Source of the DNA: Pontibacter rufus | Lineage (GTDB): Bacteria > Bacteroidota > Bacteroidia > Cytophagales > Hymenobacteraceae | Reading direction: 5' to 3' | DNA length: 64,000 nt | Assembly (NCBI RefSeq): GCF_015694705.1 | Contig: NZ_JADQDR010000001.1 | Span: 434,001 to 498,000, forward strand | Shown here: piece after piece, positions 28,728-37,740 of the stretch | Layout of the letters: the number at the start of each line of letters is the position of its first letter | Position numbering within the stretch: position 1 is the stretch's first letter | Notes under the pieces: model-generated | What the model was told of the DNA's origin: nothing | Seen by the model: only the letters and a program-made list of their open reading frames with translations | The model's database searches: none | Program-made: the position numbers and the translations under genes

Positions 28728-29261
28728 ATGGAGCAACTCCTCATTTTTATCATAGACCTTTTAAAGATTGCCCTGCCTGCCCTGATTGTGGCCGCAGCGA
28801 TGTATTACCTTGTAAAAAAGCATTATGAGCGCGATTACCAGATGCGCCTGCTGGAACTGCGCCAGAAAAATACAGAAGTGGTACTACCGATACGCCTGCA
28901 GGCCTACGAGCGCGTGGTTTTGTTGCTGGAGCGCATTACGCCCAGCAACCTGCTGCTGCGCGTGAGCGCCGCAGGCCATACTGCTGCCGACTATCACCGG
29001 GTGCTGCTCTCCGAAATACGCAACGAGTTTAACCACAACATGTCGCAGCAGGTATACATGACGGAGCAGGCCTGGCAGCAGGTAAAACACGCCCGCGAAG
29101 ACATGGTGAGCCTCATCAACAAAACTTACCAGGAACTGCCCGAAGGCGCCCGGGGCACCGACCTGGCCAAGCGAATTCTGGAAACGGTGCTTGCCACAGA
29201 GCAGGACCCGACAGCCCGTGCCATCAGTTTTGTAAAGCAGGAAATAGGACAGGTGTTTTGA
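28728..29261 (+). CDS. Membrane-anchored conserved protein, unknown function
   Basis: A 177-aa protein. One N-terminal helix (LLIFIIDLLKIALPALIVAAAMYYLV, about 3-28) anchors a cytoplasmic helical domain. The conserved stretch LPIRLQAYERVVLLLERITP is shared with a Bacteroidota-wide family of unknown function (I believe the one labelled DUF7935; not checked). ATG 28728 is preferred over the longer frame because it starts right before the helix. It is monocistronic, followed by a large inverted repeat before the convergent serC. Confidence 0.8.
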   Translation: MEQLLIFIIDLLKIALPALIVAAAMYYLVKKHYERDYQMRLLELRQKNTEVVLPIRLQAYERVVLLLERITPSNLLLRVSAAGHTAADYHRVLLSEIRNEFNHNMSQQVYMTEQAWQQVKHAREDMVSLINKTYQELPEGARGTDLAKRILETVLATEQDPTARAISFVKQEIGQVF

Positions 29262-29505
29262 GTTGGAGAGTTAAAGAGTTAGAAAGTTAAAGATTTGAAG
29301 AGTTAGAGAGTTATTTGCGGTCTATCACCTCAAATTTTCAGTCTGATTTAGGAGCATCGTGAAGTATATGCATTTCCATCTTTCCGCGCGTTCAGGTTTA
29401 TTGAAAATGGGGAAGAACAAGGCTTCAACTTTTATCTTCCCCATACTTCTTCAACCCTTTAACTCTTCAAATCTTTAACTTTCTAACTCTTTAACTCTCT
29501 AACTC
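29260..29505. repeat. 45-bp inverted repeat with heptad AGAGTTA units
   Basis: Arms at 29260-29304 and 29461-29505 match with one mismatch over 45 bp, separated by about 156 bp. Each arm is itself a quasi-repeat of AGAGTTA/AAAGTTA words. It fills the space between the convergent genes ending at 29261 and 29510. AAGTATA lies in the loop (29362). It could serve as a bidirectional terminator or be a mobile palindromic element. Confidence 0.85.
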
Positions 29506-29509
29506 AAAG

Positions 29510-30598
29510 TTACCCAAACAGTTCTTCCAGCTTCTCTACCAGCTTTTGCATCTGTTCGGGGCTGTGGGCCGGGAAATTGGCGATGCGAATCTGGCTTTCC
29601 TTATACTTGCCGTAACCGCTGCCCAGTGCCAAATCATACTTTGCCAGCTGTTTGTTTACTTCTGAGGCGGGCACCGTGGTGTTCGCTACAATGGTAGTAG
29701 CAGAACGGTGCTGCGGGTTTTGCACAGCAGCATCGAAAACCTTGCTGCGTTGCAGGTAAGTATAAACCTGCGCGGCTTTCTCTTCTGTTTCTTTCCTGAT
29801 TTGGGCAACACCTTTGCGGTTCATGTCTGCCAGCACCTTGCCCAGCAGGTAAATGTTCAGCACATTAGGCGTTTCGGCAGTCTGGTTTTCTCGGGATTTC
29901 TGCACCATACCTGGCAGGCTGTGGTACGAGCCAATGGAGTCGCCGTCCGCAAGTATGGCTTCGGCTTTTGCCACGCAGCGGTCGTTTACAAGCCATACGC
30001 CCAAACCGGCCGGCAGGCCAAAGCATTTCTGCACCGAAAAGTATACCGCGTCTACCTTGGTAAAATCAAAAGCCGGATGCGGCAGCGACGATACGGCATC
30101 TACAAAAATCAGGGCATCCGCGGGCGCTTTTTCCCGGAACCGGTTAATTTCTGCCACTGGCATGCTGGTGCCCGAGCTGGTTTCATTCTGGATAAGGGCT
30201 ACCAGTTCTGCCGTTTCCGGCACTGTTATACTTTGCACGTCAAAACCCTCGCCAAACGGCGCTTCATACTTGGTAGCTGTGCGGCCCAATTCCTTTGCCA
30301 CCTCATAAAAGCGCTTCGAGAATGAACCGTTTACCAGATGAAAGCTCTCCTGCCGCACTGTATTCTGAATAGCCCGCTCCCAGATTTCGGTGGCTGAGCC
30401 CAGAAACAGCACCTCAAAGTTATCGGGCAGTTGCAGCAACTGGCGCAGTCCTGACACAGCATGGGCGTAAATATCCTTAAACTGCTGGCTACGGTGCGAG
30501 ATGCTGCCAATCTTTTCATCGAGGGCCGTTTGCATATGCTGTGGCACGGTGGCGTATAATTCTGACGGGCCGGGGGTGAAGTATACTTTGTTGTTCAT
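29510..30598 (-). CDS. serC: Phosphoserine aminotransferase
   Basis: A 362-aa class V PLP-dependent aminotransferase. It catalyses 3-phosphohydroxypyruvate plus glutamate to phosphoserine. YFTPGPSELY opens the chain, VDAVSSLPHP carries the PLP-binding Asp, and YFSVQKCFGLPAG has the Schiff-base Lys. The neighbouring gene encodes the other two steps of serine synthesis, which firmly supports this assignment over other class V enzymes. The first codons overlap a full AAGTATACTT palindrome at 30579-30588. Confidence 0.93.
   Translation of the reverse strand: MNNKVYFTPGPSELYATVPQHMQTALDEKIGSISHRSQQFKDIYAHAVSGLRQLLQLPDNFEVLFLGSATEIWERAIQNTVRQESFHLVNGSFSKRFYEVAKELGRTATKYEAPFGEGFDVQSITVPETAELVALIQNETSSGTSMPVAEINRFREKAPADALIFVDAVSSLPHPAFDFTKVDAVYFSVQKCFGLPAGLGVWLVNDRCVAKAEAILADGDSIGSYHSLPGMVQKSRENQTAETPNVLNIYLLGKVLADMNRKGVAQIRKETEEKAAQVYTYLQRSKVFDAAVQNPQHRSATTIVANTTVPASEVNKQLAKYDLALGSGYGKYKESQIRIANFPAHSPEQMQKLVEKLEELFG
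30579..30588. repeat. Full AAGTATACTT palindrome at the serC start
   Basis: One of only two 10-bp palindromic versions (both half-motifs overlapping) seen in the window; it encodes Lys-Val-Tyr near the N-terminus of SerC. The other is at 43787-43796 within tilS. Confidence 0.9.
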
Positions 30599-30673
30599 GC
30601 TTTATGATGATAAGGCTGTCATTCAGACGAAAAGAGAAATCTATTTCAGATTAATTTAGGAAAGGCTAAAAGT

Positions 30674-30716
30674 ACCAACTGCTCTTTCGGATTGCAAATC
30701 CAAAAGAGCAGTTGGT
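30674..30716 (-). terminator. Hairpin between serBA and serC
   Basis: Outer arms ACCAACTGCTCTTT/AAAGAGCAGTTGGT plus an inner GGATT/AATCC stem. It is downstream of the serB-serA fusion and upstream of serC on the minus strand, so it is either a terminator or an intra-operon attenuator. Confidence 0.65.
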
Positions 30717-30783
30717 TCCTGTTTAATGAGACTGCCCCTTATACTACCGGGGCAAGAGCACATCAATCATCAAACCATCAAAA

Positions 30784-32676
30784 TTAATAAAGTATGCGGA
30801 ACTTAATGGTATGAGCCACCTGTCGCATGTCGTTGATTACCTGCTTGTCGTATGCCTTGTCGATGTCGGTGATGACGTAGCCTACGCGCTCGTTGGTTTT
30901 AAGGTACTGTCCCAGAATGTTAACATGGTTGTTGGCCAGCACCTGGTTGATGTTTGCCAGCACGCCCGGCACATTGGCATGTATGTGGATGAGGCGGTGT
31001 GCATTTTTGAGTTCCGGCAGCTGGATGTTCGGGAAATTAACACTCTGGTATGTATTGCCTGAGTTGATATAATCCATGATGCGGTTGGGCACAAAGTTGG
31101 CAATGTTTACCTGTGCTTCGGATGTGCTGCCGCCAATGTGCGGCGTAAGTATCACGTTGGGCAGATTACGGAGCTCGCTTACAAATTCCTCTTTGTTAGT
31201 AGCCGGTTCCTGCGGAAACACATCTACAGCGGCGCCCCGTATTTTTCCGGATTTCAGATTTTCCACCAGTGCTTCAATGTCTACCACGTGGCCACGGCTC
31301 AGGTTCAGGAAAAGAGCGCCTGGCTTCATGGCGGCAAACTGTTCTGCGCCAAACATATTTTTGTTTTCCGGGCGGCCATCTACGTGCAGCGTTACCATAT
31401 CCACTTTCTCAAGCAGCTCGTGCAGGGTATCGCATTTGCGGGCATTGCCCAGTTGCAGCTTCTCTACTACATCGTAATAGTATACTTCCATGCCCATCGC
31501 CTCGGCCAGCACCGACAGTTGCGCTCCGATGTTGCCATAGCCTACAATGCCGAGTTTCTTATCGCGTACTTCGTAGCTGCCCGTGGCTGATTTGTCCCAC
31601 TTGCCCTGGTGCATCTTAATGCTCTTGTCAAAGATATTACGGCTCAGCATAATAATTTCGCCTATAGCCAGCTCCACCACGCTGCGGGTATTGCTGTAAG
31701 GGGCATTAAATACCGTGATGCCGGCTTCCAGGCAGGCATTCAGGTCAATCTGGTTGGTGCCGATGCAGAAGGCGCTCACGCTCATGAGGCGGGTGGCATG
31801 CTCCAGCACTCTGCGCGTTACGTGCGTTTTGCTGCGGATGCCCAGTATGGATACTTTCTGAATCTGCTCACATAATTCATCTTCGCTCAGGGCGCCCGGC
31901 AATGCGGTTACCTGGTAGCCTTCGCGCTGGAACAGCTCAACGGCTTTGGGGTGTATGTTTTCCAGCAGCAGTACGCTGATGCGGTTTTTGGGATAGGAGA
32001 TAGACATAGGTAGTTTGTTCTGGTATAAAAATTCATCAAAGCTGGGGGCTATGTGCTCGGCCTTGGCAATTACCTTTTCGCGCGCTATGTTTTCGGTGAA
32101 CGCGTAGAACTTGTTGGCCAGGCCTGCCTCTTTAATTTCATAGTCAGTATAACCATCGCCCAATACGTATACATCACCGGACAGCGCTAACTGCTCCAGC
32201 AGCTTTATCTTGCCTTTGTCCAGGCTCAGCACATTTTCCTCGTCAAAGCCAACGATGTTGCCCTGTTCATCAAACCGGAAAGTATTGGCATATACGTTTT
32301 CTGCCTTAATGCCATACTCTGTTACGATAGGCGTAATAAATTCTTTGAAACCGCTGGACACAATAAAAATCTGATCGGAGAATTCCGTCAGGAATTCTTT
32401 GTTGCGGCGGATGGACTCGGATACCTTGTTATGGAGGTGACTGATAAGCTGCGGCAAATGATGCTGGTGTGCTTTAAGCAGGCGCAGGCGTTGGGCAAGC
32501 CCTTCGGAGAAGGAGCTCTCACCGGCCATGGCGCTGTCAGTTAACTTTTTAACCTGTTGCAGCGCCTGCTCTTTGTTGGGGTCACCTTGTAATGAAATAT
32601 CCCCGAGTTCGTCCAGGGCCTCTACCTGTGTAAATGTACTGTCAAAATCAATGATAAAGTATTTGTCTTTGCTCAT
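30784..32676 (-). CDS. SerB-SerA fusion: phosphoserine phosphatase + phosphoglycerate dehydrogenase
   Basis: A 630-aa bifunctional protein. Residues 1 to about 225 are a HAD phosphatase: motif I DFDST (Asp10, Asp12), motif II VSSG (106-109), a Lys in KGK (154-156) and motif IV GDGYTD (173-178). This is the SerB signature. Residues about 232-560 are a D-3-phosphoglycerate dehydrogenase with GYGNIG (379-384), LSRGHVVD, a catalytic Arg in GIRSKTHV and the His of TPHIGGS. Residues 565-630 form an ACT regulatory domain. One polypeptide thus carries the first and last steps of serine synthesis, with serC next door for the middle step. Serine feedback through ACT is inferred. Confidence 0.93.
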   Translation of the reverse strand: MSKDKYFIIDFDSTFTQVEALDELGDISLQGDPNKEQALQQVKKLTDSAMAGESSFSEGLAQRLRLLKAHQHHLPQLISHLHNKVSESIRRNKEFLTEFSDQIFIVSSGFKEFITPIVTEYGIKAENVYANTFRFDEQGNIVGFDEENVLSLDKGKIKLLEQLALSGDVYVLGDGYTDYEIKEAGLANKFYAFTENIAREKVIAKAEHIAPSFDEFLYQNKLPMSISYPKNRISVLLLENIHPKAVELFQREGYQVTALPGALSEDELCEQIQKVSILGIRSKTHVTRRVLEHATRLMSVSAFCIGTNQIDLNACLEAGITVFNAPYSNTRSVVELAIGEIIMLSRNIFDKSIKMHQGKWDKSATGSYEVRDKKLGIVGYGNIGAQLSVLAEAMGMEVYYYDVVEKLQLGNARKCDTLHELLEKVDMVTLHVDGRPENKNMFGAEQFAAMKPGALFLNLSRGHVVDIEALVENLKSGKIRGAAVDVFPQEPATNKEEFVSELRNLPNVILTPHIGGSTSEAQVNIANFVPNRIMDYINSGNTYQSVNFPNIQLPELKNAHRLIHIHANVPGVLANINQVLANNHVNILGQYLKTNERVGYVITDIDKAYDKQVINDMRQVAHTIKFRILY

Positions 32677-33155
32677 GGTCTAAAATTAGTGAAATATCGC
32701 GGAAGCTATACCTATCTCTTTGTAACTCAGTCCAGAGAAATATGGCATGCCAGGCTGCCGGCCTACAGTTGCAAAAAACTAACCGCGTAAAGTTACCGCT
32801 AAAGTAAGATTATACTTTTAAAATGTAAGCTTTTAAAAGCTATCTTTATTGCCAGTTTAGTAAAAAACAACCTGTAGTTTTATTGTAGTAATGAAATTGC
32901 CCGCTCTGAAGAAGAAATTTACTATAAATAAGGCAGGAAAGAAGACCGGAAGATTTCTCTTACAGAACGCTGCAATGGTGGGAGAATGATGAACAACGGA
33001 TTTGCGACGCCTGATGGCATTGGTGTAGGGCGTGGTTGGATGAAAGCTTCTGAACGACATTAACGATTAACCCAGGTTATAGAAAGCATACTTCCTGACA
33101 GGCATCAGGAAGTATGGAATCGGATTGCCAGGAGCCTTTGTATCCTGATTACCTG
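32677..33155. other. Gene-free stretch between serBA and bshA, with a possible basic peptide ORF
   Basis: About 480 bp. It holds a TATACTT (32811), the 14-bp palindrome AGCTTTTAAAAGCT near 32827, and a 32-codon + strand ORF at 32891-32989 encoding a Lys-rich peptide (starts MKLPALKKKFTINKAGKK). That ORF overlaps a second 20-codon frame at its end. The 67-codon minus ORF here looks like a shadow. Whether any peptide is made is unknown. Confidence 0.35.
33087..33116. terminator. Hairpin downstream of bshA
   Basis: 12-bp arms CATACTTCCTGA/TCAGGAAGTATG with a 6-nt loop, about 40 bp past the bshA stop on the minus strand. Probable terminator. A 14-bp CCTGCTATAGCAGG palindrome overlaps the gene end. 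Confidence 0.6.
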
Positions 33156-34292
33156 CTATAGCAGGACGGGTTGCGCATCGATGGTTTTGATGTAGAGTGC
33201 CTCGTAGCGCGGAACAATTTTATCCACATCAAACTCGCGGGCGCGCTTCAGGGCATTCTCCTTAAAGACGGGGAGGTTAGCGTCATCGAGCACAAACAAT
33301 GCATTTTTCACCATCTCGTCCACCGCGCCTATCGGACTCACAAAACCGGTTACGCCATCGATGTTGAGCTCAGGTATACCGCCGGCATTGGTAGAAATAA
33401 CGGGCACCTCGCAGGCCATCGCCTCCAGGGCAGCCAGGCCAAAGCTTTCTTTCTCTGACGGCATCAGGAACAGATCGGCAATAGAAAGCACCTCTTCCAC
33501 GGCTTCCATTTTACCCAGAAAGCGCACATCCTGGCAAATCTCCAGCTGGCGGCACAGTTTCTCCATTTTGGGGCGTTCGGGGCCGTCGCCTACCAGCAGC
33601 AGTTTGCTGGGGATATGCTCGCGCACTTTGGCAAATATCCGGATCACGTCCTGCACGCGCTTTACTGTCCGGAAGTTAGAAGTATGTACCAGCAGCTTCT
33701 CGTTGTTGGGGCTGATAGCCATCCGGAAATGCTCCTTTTTCTGTCGCTTAAACTTTTCGAGGTTGATAAAGTTGGGAATTACTTCAATGTCTTTCTCTAT
33801 CTGGAAGTATTCATACGTTTCCTGCCGCAGGCTTTCTGAAACCGCCGTTACGCCGTCCGACTGGTTGATGCTGAACGTAACTACGGGCTCAAACGAAGCG
33901 TCTTTGCCTACCAGCGTAATATCGGTGCCGTGCAGCGTGGTGATGATGGGGATGTTGATGCCCTTGGTGCGCAGGATCTGCTTGGCCATGTAAGCTGCCG
34001 AGGCGTGCGGGATGGCATAATGTACGTGCAGCACATCCAGCTTCTCAAACCGCACAATGTCTACCATTTTGCTGGCCAGCGCCAGCTCATAAGGCGGATA
34101 CTGAAACAGCGGATAGGAGGGGATGTATACTTCGTGGTAAAAGAGGTTCTCGTTGAAAAAATCAAGGCGCGCAGGCTGGCTGTAAGTAATAAAATGCACT
34201 TTGTGGCCTTTCAGCGCCAGGGCCTTGCCCAGCTCCGTAGCCACTACGCCGCTCCCCCCGAAAGTAGGGTAACATACTATACCGATTCTCAT
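33156..34292 (-). CDS. bshA: N-acetyl-alpha-D-glucosaminyl L-malate synthase BshA
   Basis: A 378-aa GT4 enzyme that joins UDP-GlcNAc to L-malate, the first step of bacillithiol synthesis. The N-terminus MRIGIVCYPTFGGSGVVATE and the motifs HVHYAIPHASAAY, TLHGTDITLVG and SEKESFGLAALEAMACEVP are diagnostic. I set the start at ATG 34292; the longer frame from 34328 adds an unlikely Cys-rich prefix. It works with BshB and BshC, not in this window. It implies that the organism uses bacillithiol as a low-molecular-weight thiol. Confidence 0.95.
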   Translation of the reverse strand: MRIGIVCYPTFGGSGVVATELGKALALKGHKVHFITYSQPARLDFFNENLFYHEVYIPSYPLFQYPPYELALASKMVDIVRFEKLDVLHVHYAIPHASAAYMAKQILRTKGINIPIITTLHGTDITLVGKDASFEPVVTFSINQSDGVTAVSESLRQETYEYFQIEKDIEVIPNFINLEKFKRQKKEHFRMAISPNNEKLLVHTSNFRTVKRVQDVIRIFAKVREHIPSKLLLVGDGPERPKMEKLCRQLEICQDVRFLGKMEAVEEVLSIADLFLMPSEKESFGLAALEAMACEVPVISTNAGGIPELNIDGVTGFVSPIGAVDEMVKNALFVLDDANLPVFKENALKRAREFDVDKIVPRYEALYIKTIDAQPVLL

Positions 34293-34364
34293 AGTTATGA
34301 TTCTGTGTAAACAACAAGTGCAGCCCATTGTGGCGGCTGCACCTGCTAAACTACTAATTATGTT

Positions 34365-37316
34365 TTATGTTTTAGGAATAATGGCTTTATACACTACGTC
34401 GTGTATCCGAGTGCGGATGTTATACTTTACAAGTTTGTTATTGCCTGCATCCGGGTACACCCTGTTGGAGAGGAAGATATAGATGAGTTTGTTGTCGGGA
34501 TCTACCCAGGCGCCGGTGCCGGTAAAGCCGGAGTGGCCGAAAGTGCTCATAGGCGCCAGCGCAGATGTCGGGCCGCCTGTTTCCGGCTCCGGTTTGTCCC
34601 AGCCCAGGCCACGGCGGCTGCCCTTAAACTGCTTTTTCGAAAACTCTGTTACTACATCAGTGCTGAAGTAGTCGTGGCCGCCATAGTTGCCGTTCTGTAG
34701 GTTCATTTGCAAAAGTATGGCCAGGTCGTTGGCGTTGGAGAACAGGCCGGCGTGGCCTGCTACGCCGCCCAGCATGGCCGCGCCCGGGTCGTGCACGGTG
34801 CCCCGGATCAGGTTATGCCGGAAGTAGGTGTCTTCTTCTGTGGGTGCTATGGCCTCAATTGGGTGGCTCAGCAGGGGTTTATAGCCCATGGTACGCAGGC
34901 CCAGCGGCTCATAAAAGTTCTGATCCATAAACTCATCCAACGGCTGATTCAGTAGTTTTTCAGCCACGCGCTTCAGCACATAAAAATCAAGGTCGCTGTA
35001 AGTATAAGGATAGCCTTTGCCGCCTTTGTTGTGTGGCAGCATTCTGGATTTCACCGTCCAGGCCCATACCGAGTCCTCCATTGTTTTTGTAGAGAAAATT
35101 TCGGGCGTTACCTCGTTGGGGAAATAATCTGTCTGGGTACTGGCATAATACATAGTTTTTGTTTTAACCGATGCCAGCGTTTTTTGCCAGTTAGGCAGCC
35201 CAGGCAGCAGGCCGGCCTGGTGCGTGAGCACATCGCGCATAACGAGTCCCGCCTTGTTGGTGCCTTTCAGTTCCGGTAAATAAGTGGCTACTTTGGCGTC
35301 AAGGTCAATCTTGCCCTGATCTTTCAGGAACATAATGGCCTGCAGCGTGGCTGCTACTTTGGTAATAGAAGCAATGTCGTAGATGGTGTTGTTGGTAACA
35401 GGCTTTTCCTTGTCGTAGGCATAATAGCCGTAAGATTTATTGAAAATCACGGTGCCATCCTTTACCACCAGCACCTGGCAGCCGGGGGTAGCGGCATATG
35501 CAATGGCCTCCAGGGCAATGTTGTCAATCTGCTCTAATATTTTGGAGTTCATGCCTACGCTTTCGGGAGTGCCATACTTCAGCCGATCCAGAGCCGGTGT
35601 TGTGAGCCCCATACCTGCTTTATACCTGGCAGAGGCGGTGACGGGCAACTTCCCTCTGGCAGCGCGTGCGCCAAAAAGCGCCTGCGGCACCAGTTCCTGC
35701 GATACAGGGTTATCTTCGTAGCCGCACACCAGCCACTTGCTGTCCTCAAAAAACTTCAGGCTATACGCATTGCCCATCACCACTACCACTACTTTCTTGT
35801 CTGTGCGCTCCTGCAGGTACTTTATAAAAGCTAGTGTGCCCACCCCTATGCCAAAATCTCTGGAAGGTGTCAGGTTCATGTTGTGGATGCTTACTACAAC
35901 CACATCGTTATTTTTCAGCTGCGGAATGATTTCGAAAAATGCAGAATCCGGGGCAAAACGGTTGGGAATGGTAAATTTATCTACAGGTGCATAGTTACGA
36001 AGCGTCTCCTGGAAGGTGTTCTCAGCCGGCACACCAATAGCGACGGAAGCTATATGCAGCGTGTCAAGGTTGCGGAAGGGCAGCAGGCTGTCACTGTTTT
36101 CCACTACCGTAACGGAGTGCTCATACAGTTCTTCCTGAATGACGTTGCTGATAGGCCTGTCCAGATCCTCCTTCAGTCCGGTTAAATCGATAGGTTTATA
36201 CTTGCTCAGGCCGGCCCAGTACTTGGCATGTAGTATTTTCCGCACATGCTGCTCTATCTCCTCCTTGCTTACCAGCCCTTTGGCAATGCCCTGCTTTATT
36301 TTAGTTATAGCCGTTGGTACATCTTCCGGAAAGAGCAGCACATCATTACCGGCTTTCAGTGCCAGCATATCGGCCTCTCCCGTTGGATAAAAGTTGGTAA
36401 CACTTTTCATGTTCAGGGCATCGGTGAAAATGAGGCCTTTATACTTCATCTTCTCTTTAAGAAGGCCGGTTACCAAGGGGCGGGAGAGGGTAGTAGCCAG
36501 ATTTTTTGTCGAGTCGATGGAAGGAATGTACAGATGCGCTACGATTACGCCCATCACGCCGGCCTCAAACGCTTTCTTAAAGGGGTATAGCTCTACATCA
36601 GTGAGGCGCTTGAGGCTGTGTTTTACCACCGGCAACGCCAAGTGCGAGTCGGTATCGGTGTCGCCGTGGCCGGGGAAGTGCTTGGTAACGGCAATAATGC
36701 CATGATCCTGCAGGCCTTTGATATAAGCGATGCCGCGCCTGGTTACTTCTTCTTTAGACTCGCCAAAAGAGCGGCTGCCGATAACGGGGTTAGCGGGGTT
36801 CACATTCACGTCCATCACCGGCGAAAAACTAACGCTGATGCCCAGGCGCTTCATCTTCAGGGCTATCTCGCGGCCCATCAGGTAAATGTATTTTTCATCA
36901 TCCAGCGCACCCAATGTCATCTGGCGGGCAAAGTGCGTGCTGCTGTCCAGGCGCATATCCAGGCCCCACTCGGCATCCATGGCAATCAGCAGTGGTACTT
37001 TGGCGCCGGCCTGGTAGCGGTTGGTGAGTTTGGCCTGGCGCACAGGCCCGCCCTGCATAAACATCAGGCCGCCAATGCCGTAGCGCTGCACCAGTGTATC
37101 CAGCTCCTGGTAATGATTTTCGTCTTTGTTGGAATAAGCGGCCACCATAAACAGCTGGCCCAAGCGCTGATCCGGGCTAAGGGAAGCATACACACTGTCT
37201 ACCCAGCTTTTCTCCTTTTCATTCACGACCACCTCATCCGATGACTTTAAAGACATCAGTGGTCCCATCGAGAAAATCACTGCTAGCAACAACCCTAAAG
37301 TAAAACGCTTCAACAT
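34365..37316 (-). CDS. GH3 beta-N-acetylglucosaminidase fused to a serine beta-lactamase-fold hydrolase
   Basis: A 983-aa exported two-enzyme protein. The signal peptide is at 1-22. The GH3 domain (about 35-400) carries the NagZ-type motif KHFPGHG (212-218) with DSH (223-225) as acid/base dyad, and FTDALNM contains the nucleophile Asp. A GH3 C-terminal-like linker region (about 410-590) follows. The C-terminal domain (about 600-975) is a class C beta-lactamase/DD-peptidase fold with SITK as the SxxK motif and YSDLDF as the YxN-like motif. It probably works on peptidoglycan fragments, cleaving GlcNAc and acting on the peptide or ester side. The fusion recurs in Bacteroidota as far as I know. 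Confidence 0.9.
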   Translation of the reverse strand: MLKRFTLGLLLAVIFSMGPLMSLKSSDEVVVNEKEKSWVDSVYASLSPDQRLGQLFMVAAYSNKDENHYQELDTLVQRYGIGGLMFMQGGPVRQAKLTNRYQAGAKVPLLIAMDAEWGLDMRLDSSTHFARQMTLGALDDEKYIYLMGREIALKMKRLGISVSFSPVMDVNVNPANPVIGSRSFGESKEEVTRRGIAYIKGLQDHGIIAVTKHFPGHGDTDTDSHLALPVVKHSLKRLTDVELYPFKKAFEAGVMGVIVAHLYIPSIDSTKNLATTLSRPLVTGLLKEKMKYKGLIFTDALNMKSVTNFYPTGEADMLALKAGNDVLLFPEDVPTAITKIKQGIAKGLVSKEEIEQHVRKILHAKYWAGLSKYKPIDLTGLKEDLDRPISNVIQEELYEHSVTVVENSDSLLPFRNLDTLHIASVAIGVPAENTFQETLRNYAPVDKFTIPNRFAPDSAFFEIIPQLKNNDVVVVSIHNMNLTPSRDFGIGVGTLAFIKYLQERTDKKVVVVVMGNAYSLKFFEDSKWLVCGYEDNPVSQELVPQALFGARAARGKLPVTASARYKAGMGLTTPALDRLKYGTPESVGMNSKILEQIDNIALEAIAYAATPGCQVLVVKDGTVIFNKSYGYYAYDKEKPVTNNTIYDIASITKVAATLQAIMFLKDQGKIDLDAKVATYLPELKGTNKAGLVMRDVLTHQAGLLPGLPNWQKTLASVKTKTMYYASTQTDYFPNEVTPEIFSTKTMEDSVWAWTVKSRMLPHNKGGKGYPYTYSDLDFYVLKRVAEKLLNQPLDEFMDQNFYEPLGLRTMGYKPLLSHPIEAIAPTEEDTYFRHNLIRGTVHDPGAAMLGGVAGHAGLFSNANDLAILLQMNLQNGNYGGHDYFSTDVVTEFSKKQFKGSRRGLGWDKPEPETGGPTSALAPMSTFGHSGFTGTGAWVDPDNKLIYIFLSNRVYPDAGNNKLVKYNIRTRIHDVVYKAIIPKT

Positions 37317-37740
37317 CCTGGCGCTGGTATTTTATAATTGGAACAACCCGAAATTAAGCCTAATTTTGTGAAAGGCAATACGGCAAAACAGCCTGATTTT
37401 AGATGCTGCCGTGCAGCCTCTGCAGACCGGAAATAAAGCTGGGCACCCCCTGACACCTGCCCGGAAACGAATGTGGCACCAGGTATAGCAGCTTTTTAGC
37501 AATTGCCGCCAGTACCAGCATCCAGCATACTTTTCCGCAACTTTCCGGCGAAGCAATCAAACAGATACTTCACCGGAATGCCAGCTTCTTTTCGGAACGG
37601 GTCTGTAAATTAATAATAAATTTAATTCTGAAAGAGTTCTGTTTTGATAAATTAAAATTAGCAAAAACAGATATTTTGCTGCCTTTAAGTATAAAGGCTG
37701 TATCAGAAGAAAAGTATATTTTAAAGCATTTAAAAATCGG
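37317..37740. other. Gene-free stretch upstream of mutL, with orphan promoter
   Basis: About 420 bp between divergent genes. It contains a good plus-strand promoter (37338-37368), a 22-codon GTG ORF starting inside the -7 box, GC-rich inverted segments near 37415-37465 and AAGTATA at 37687 and 37711. Either a long mutL leader or a small RNA is possible. Confidence 0.4.
37338..37368 (+). promoter_or_regulatory. Orphan promoter about 370 bp upstream of mutL
   Basis: TTG at 37338-37340, 20-nt spacer, TAATTTTG at 37361-37368: ideal Bacteroidota -33/-7 geometry. No annotated gene begins nearby; mutL starts at 37741. Confidence 0.5.

Noticed and set aside
33361..33993. 210-codon + strand ORF inside bshA
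   Set aside because: Antisense shadow of a diagnostic BshA frame.
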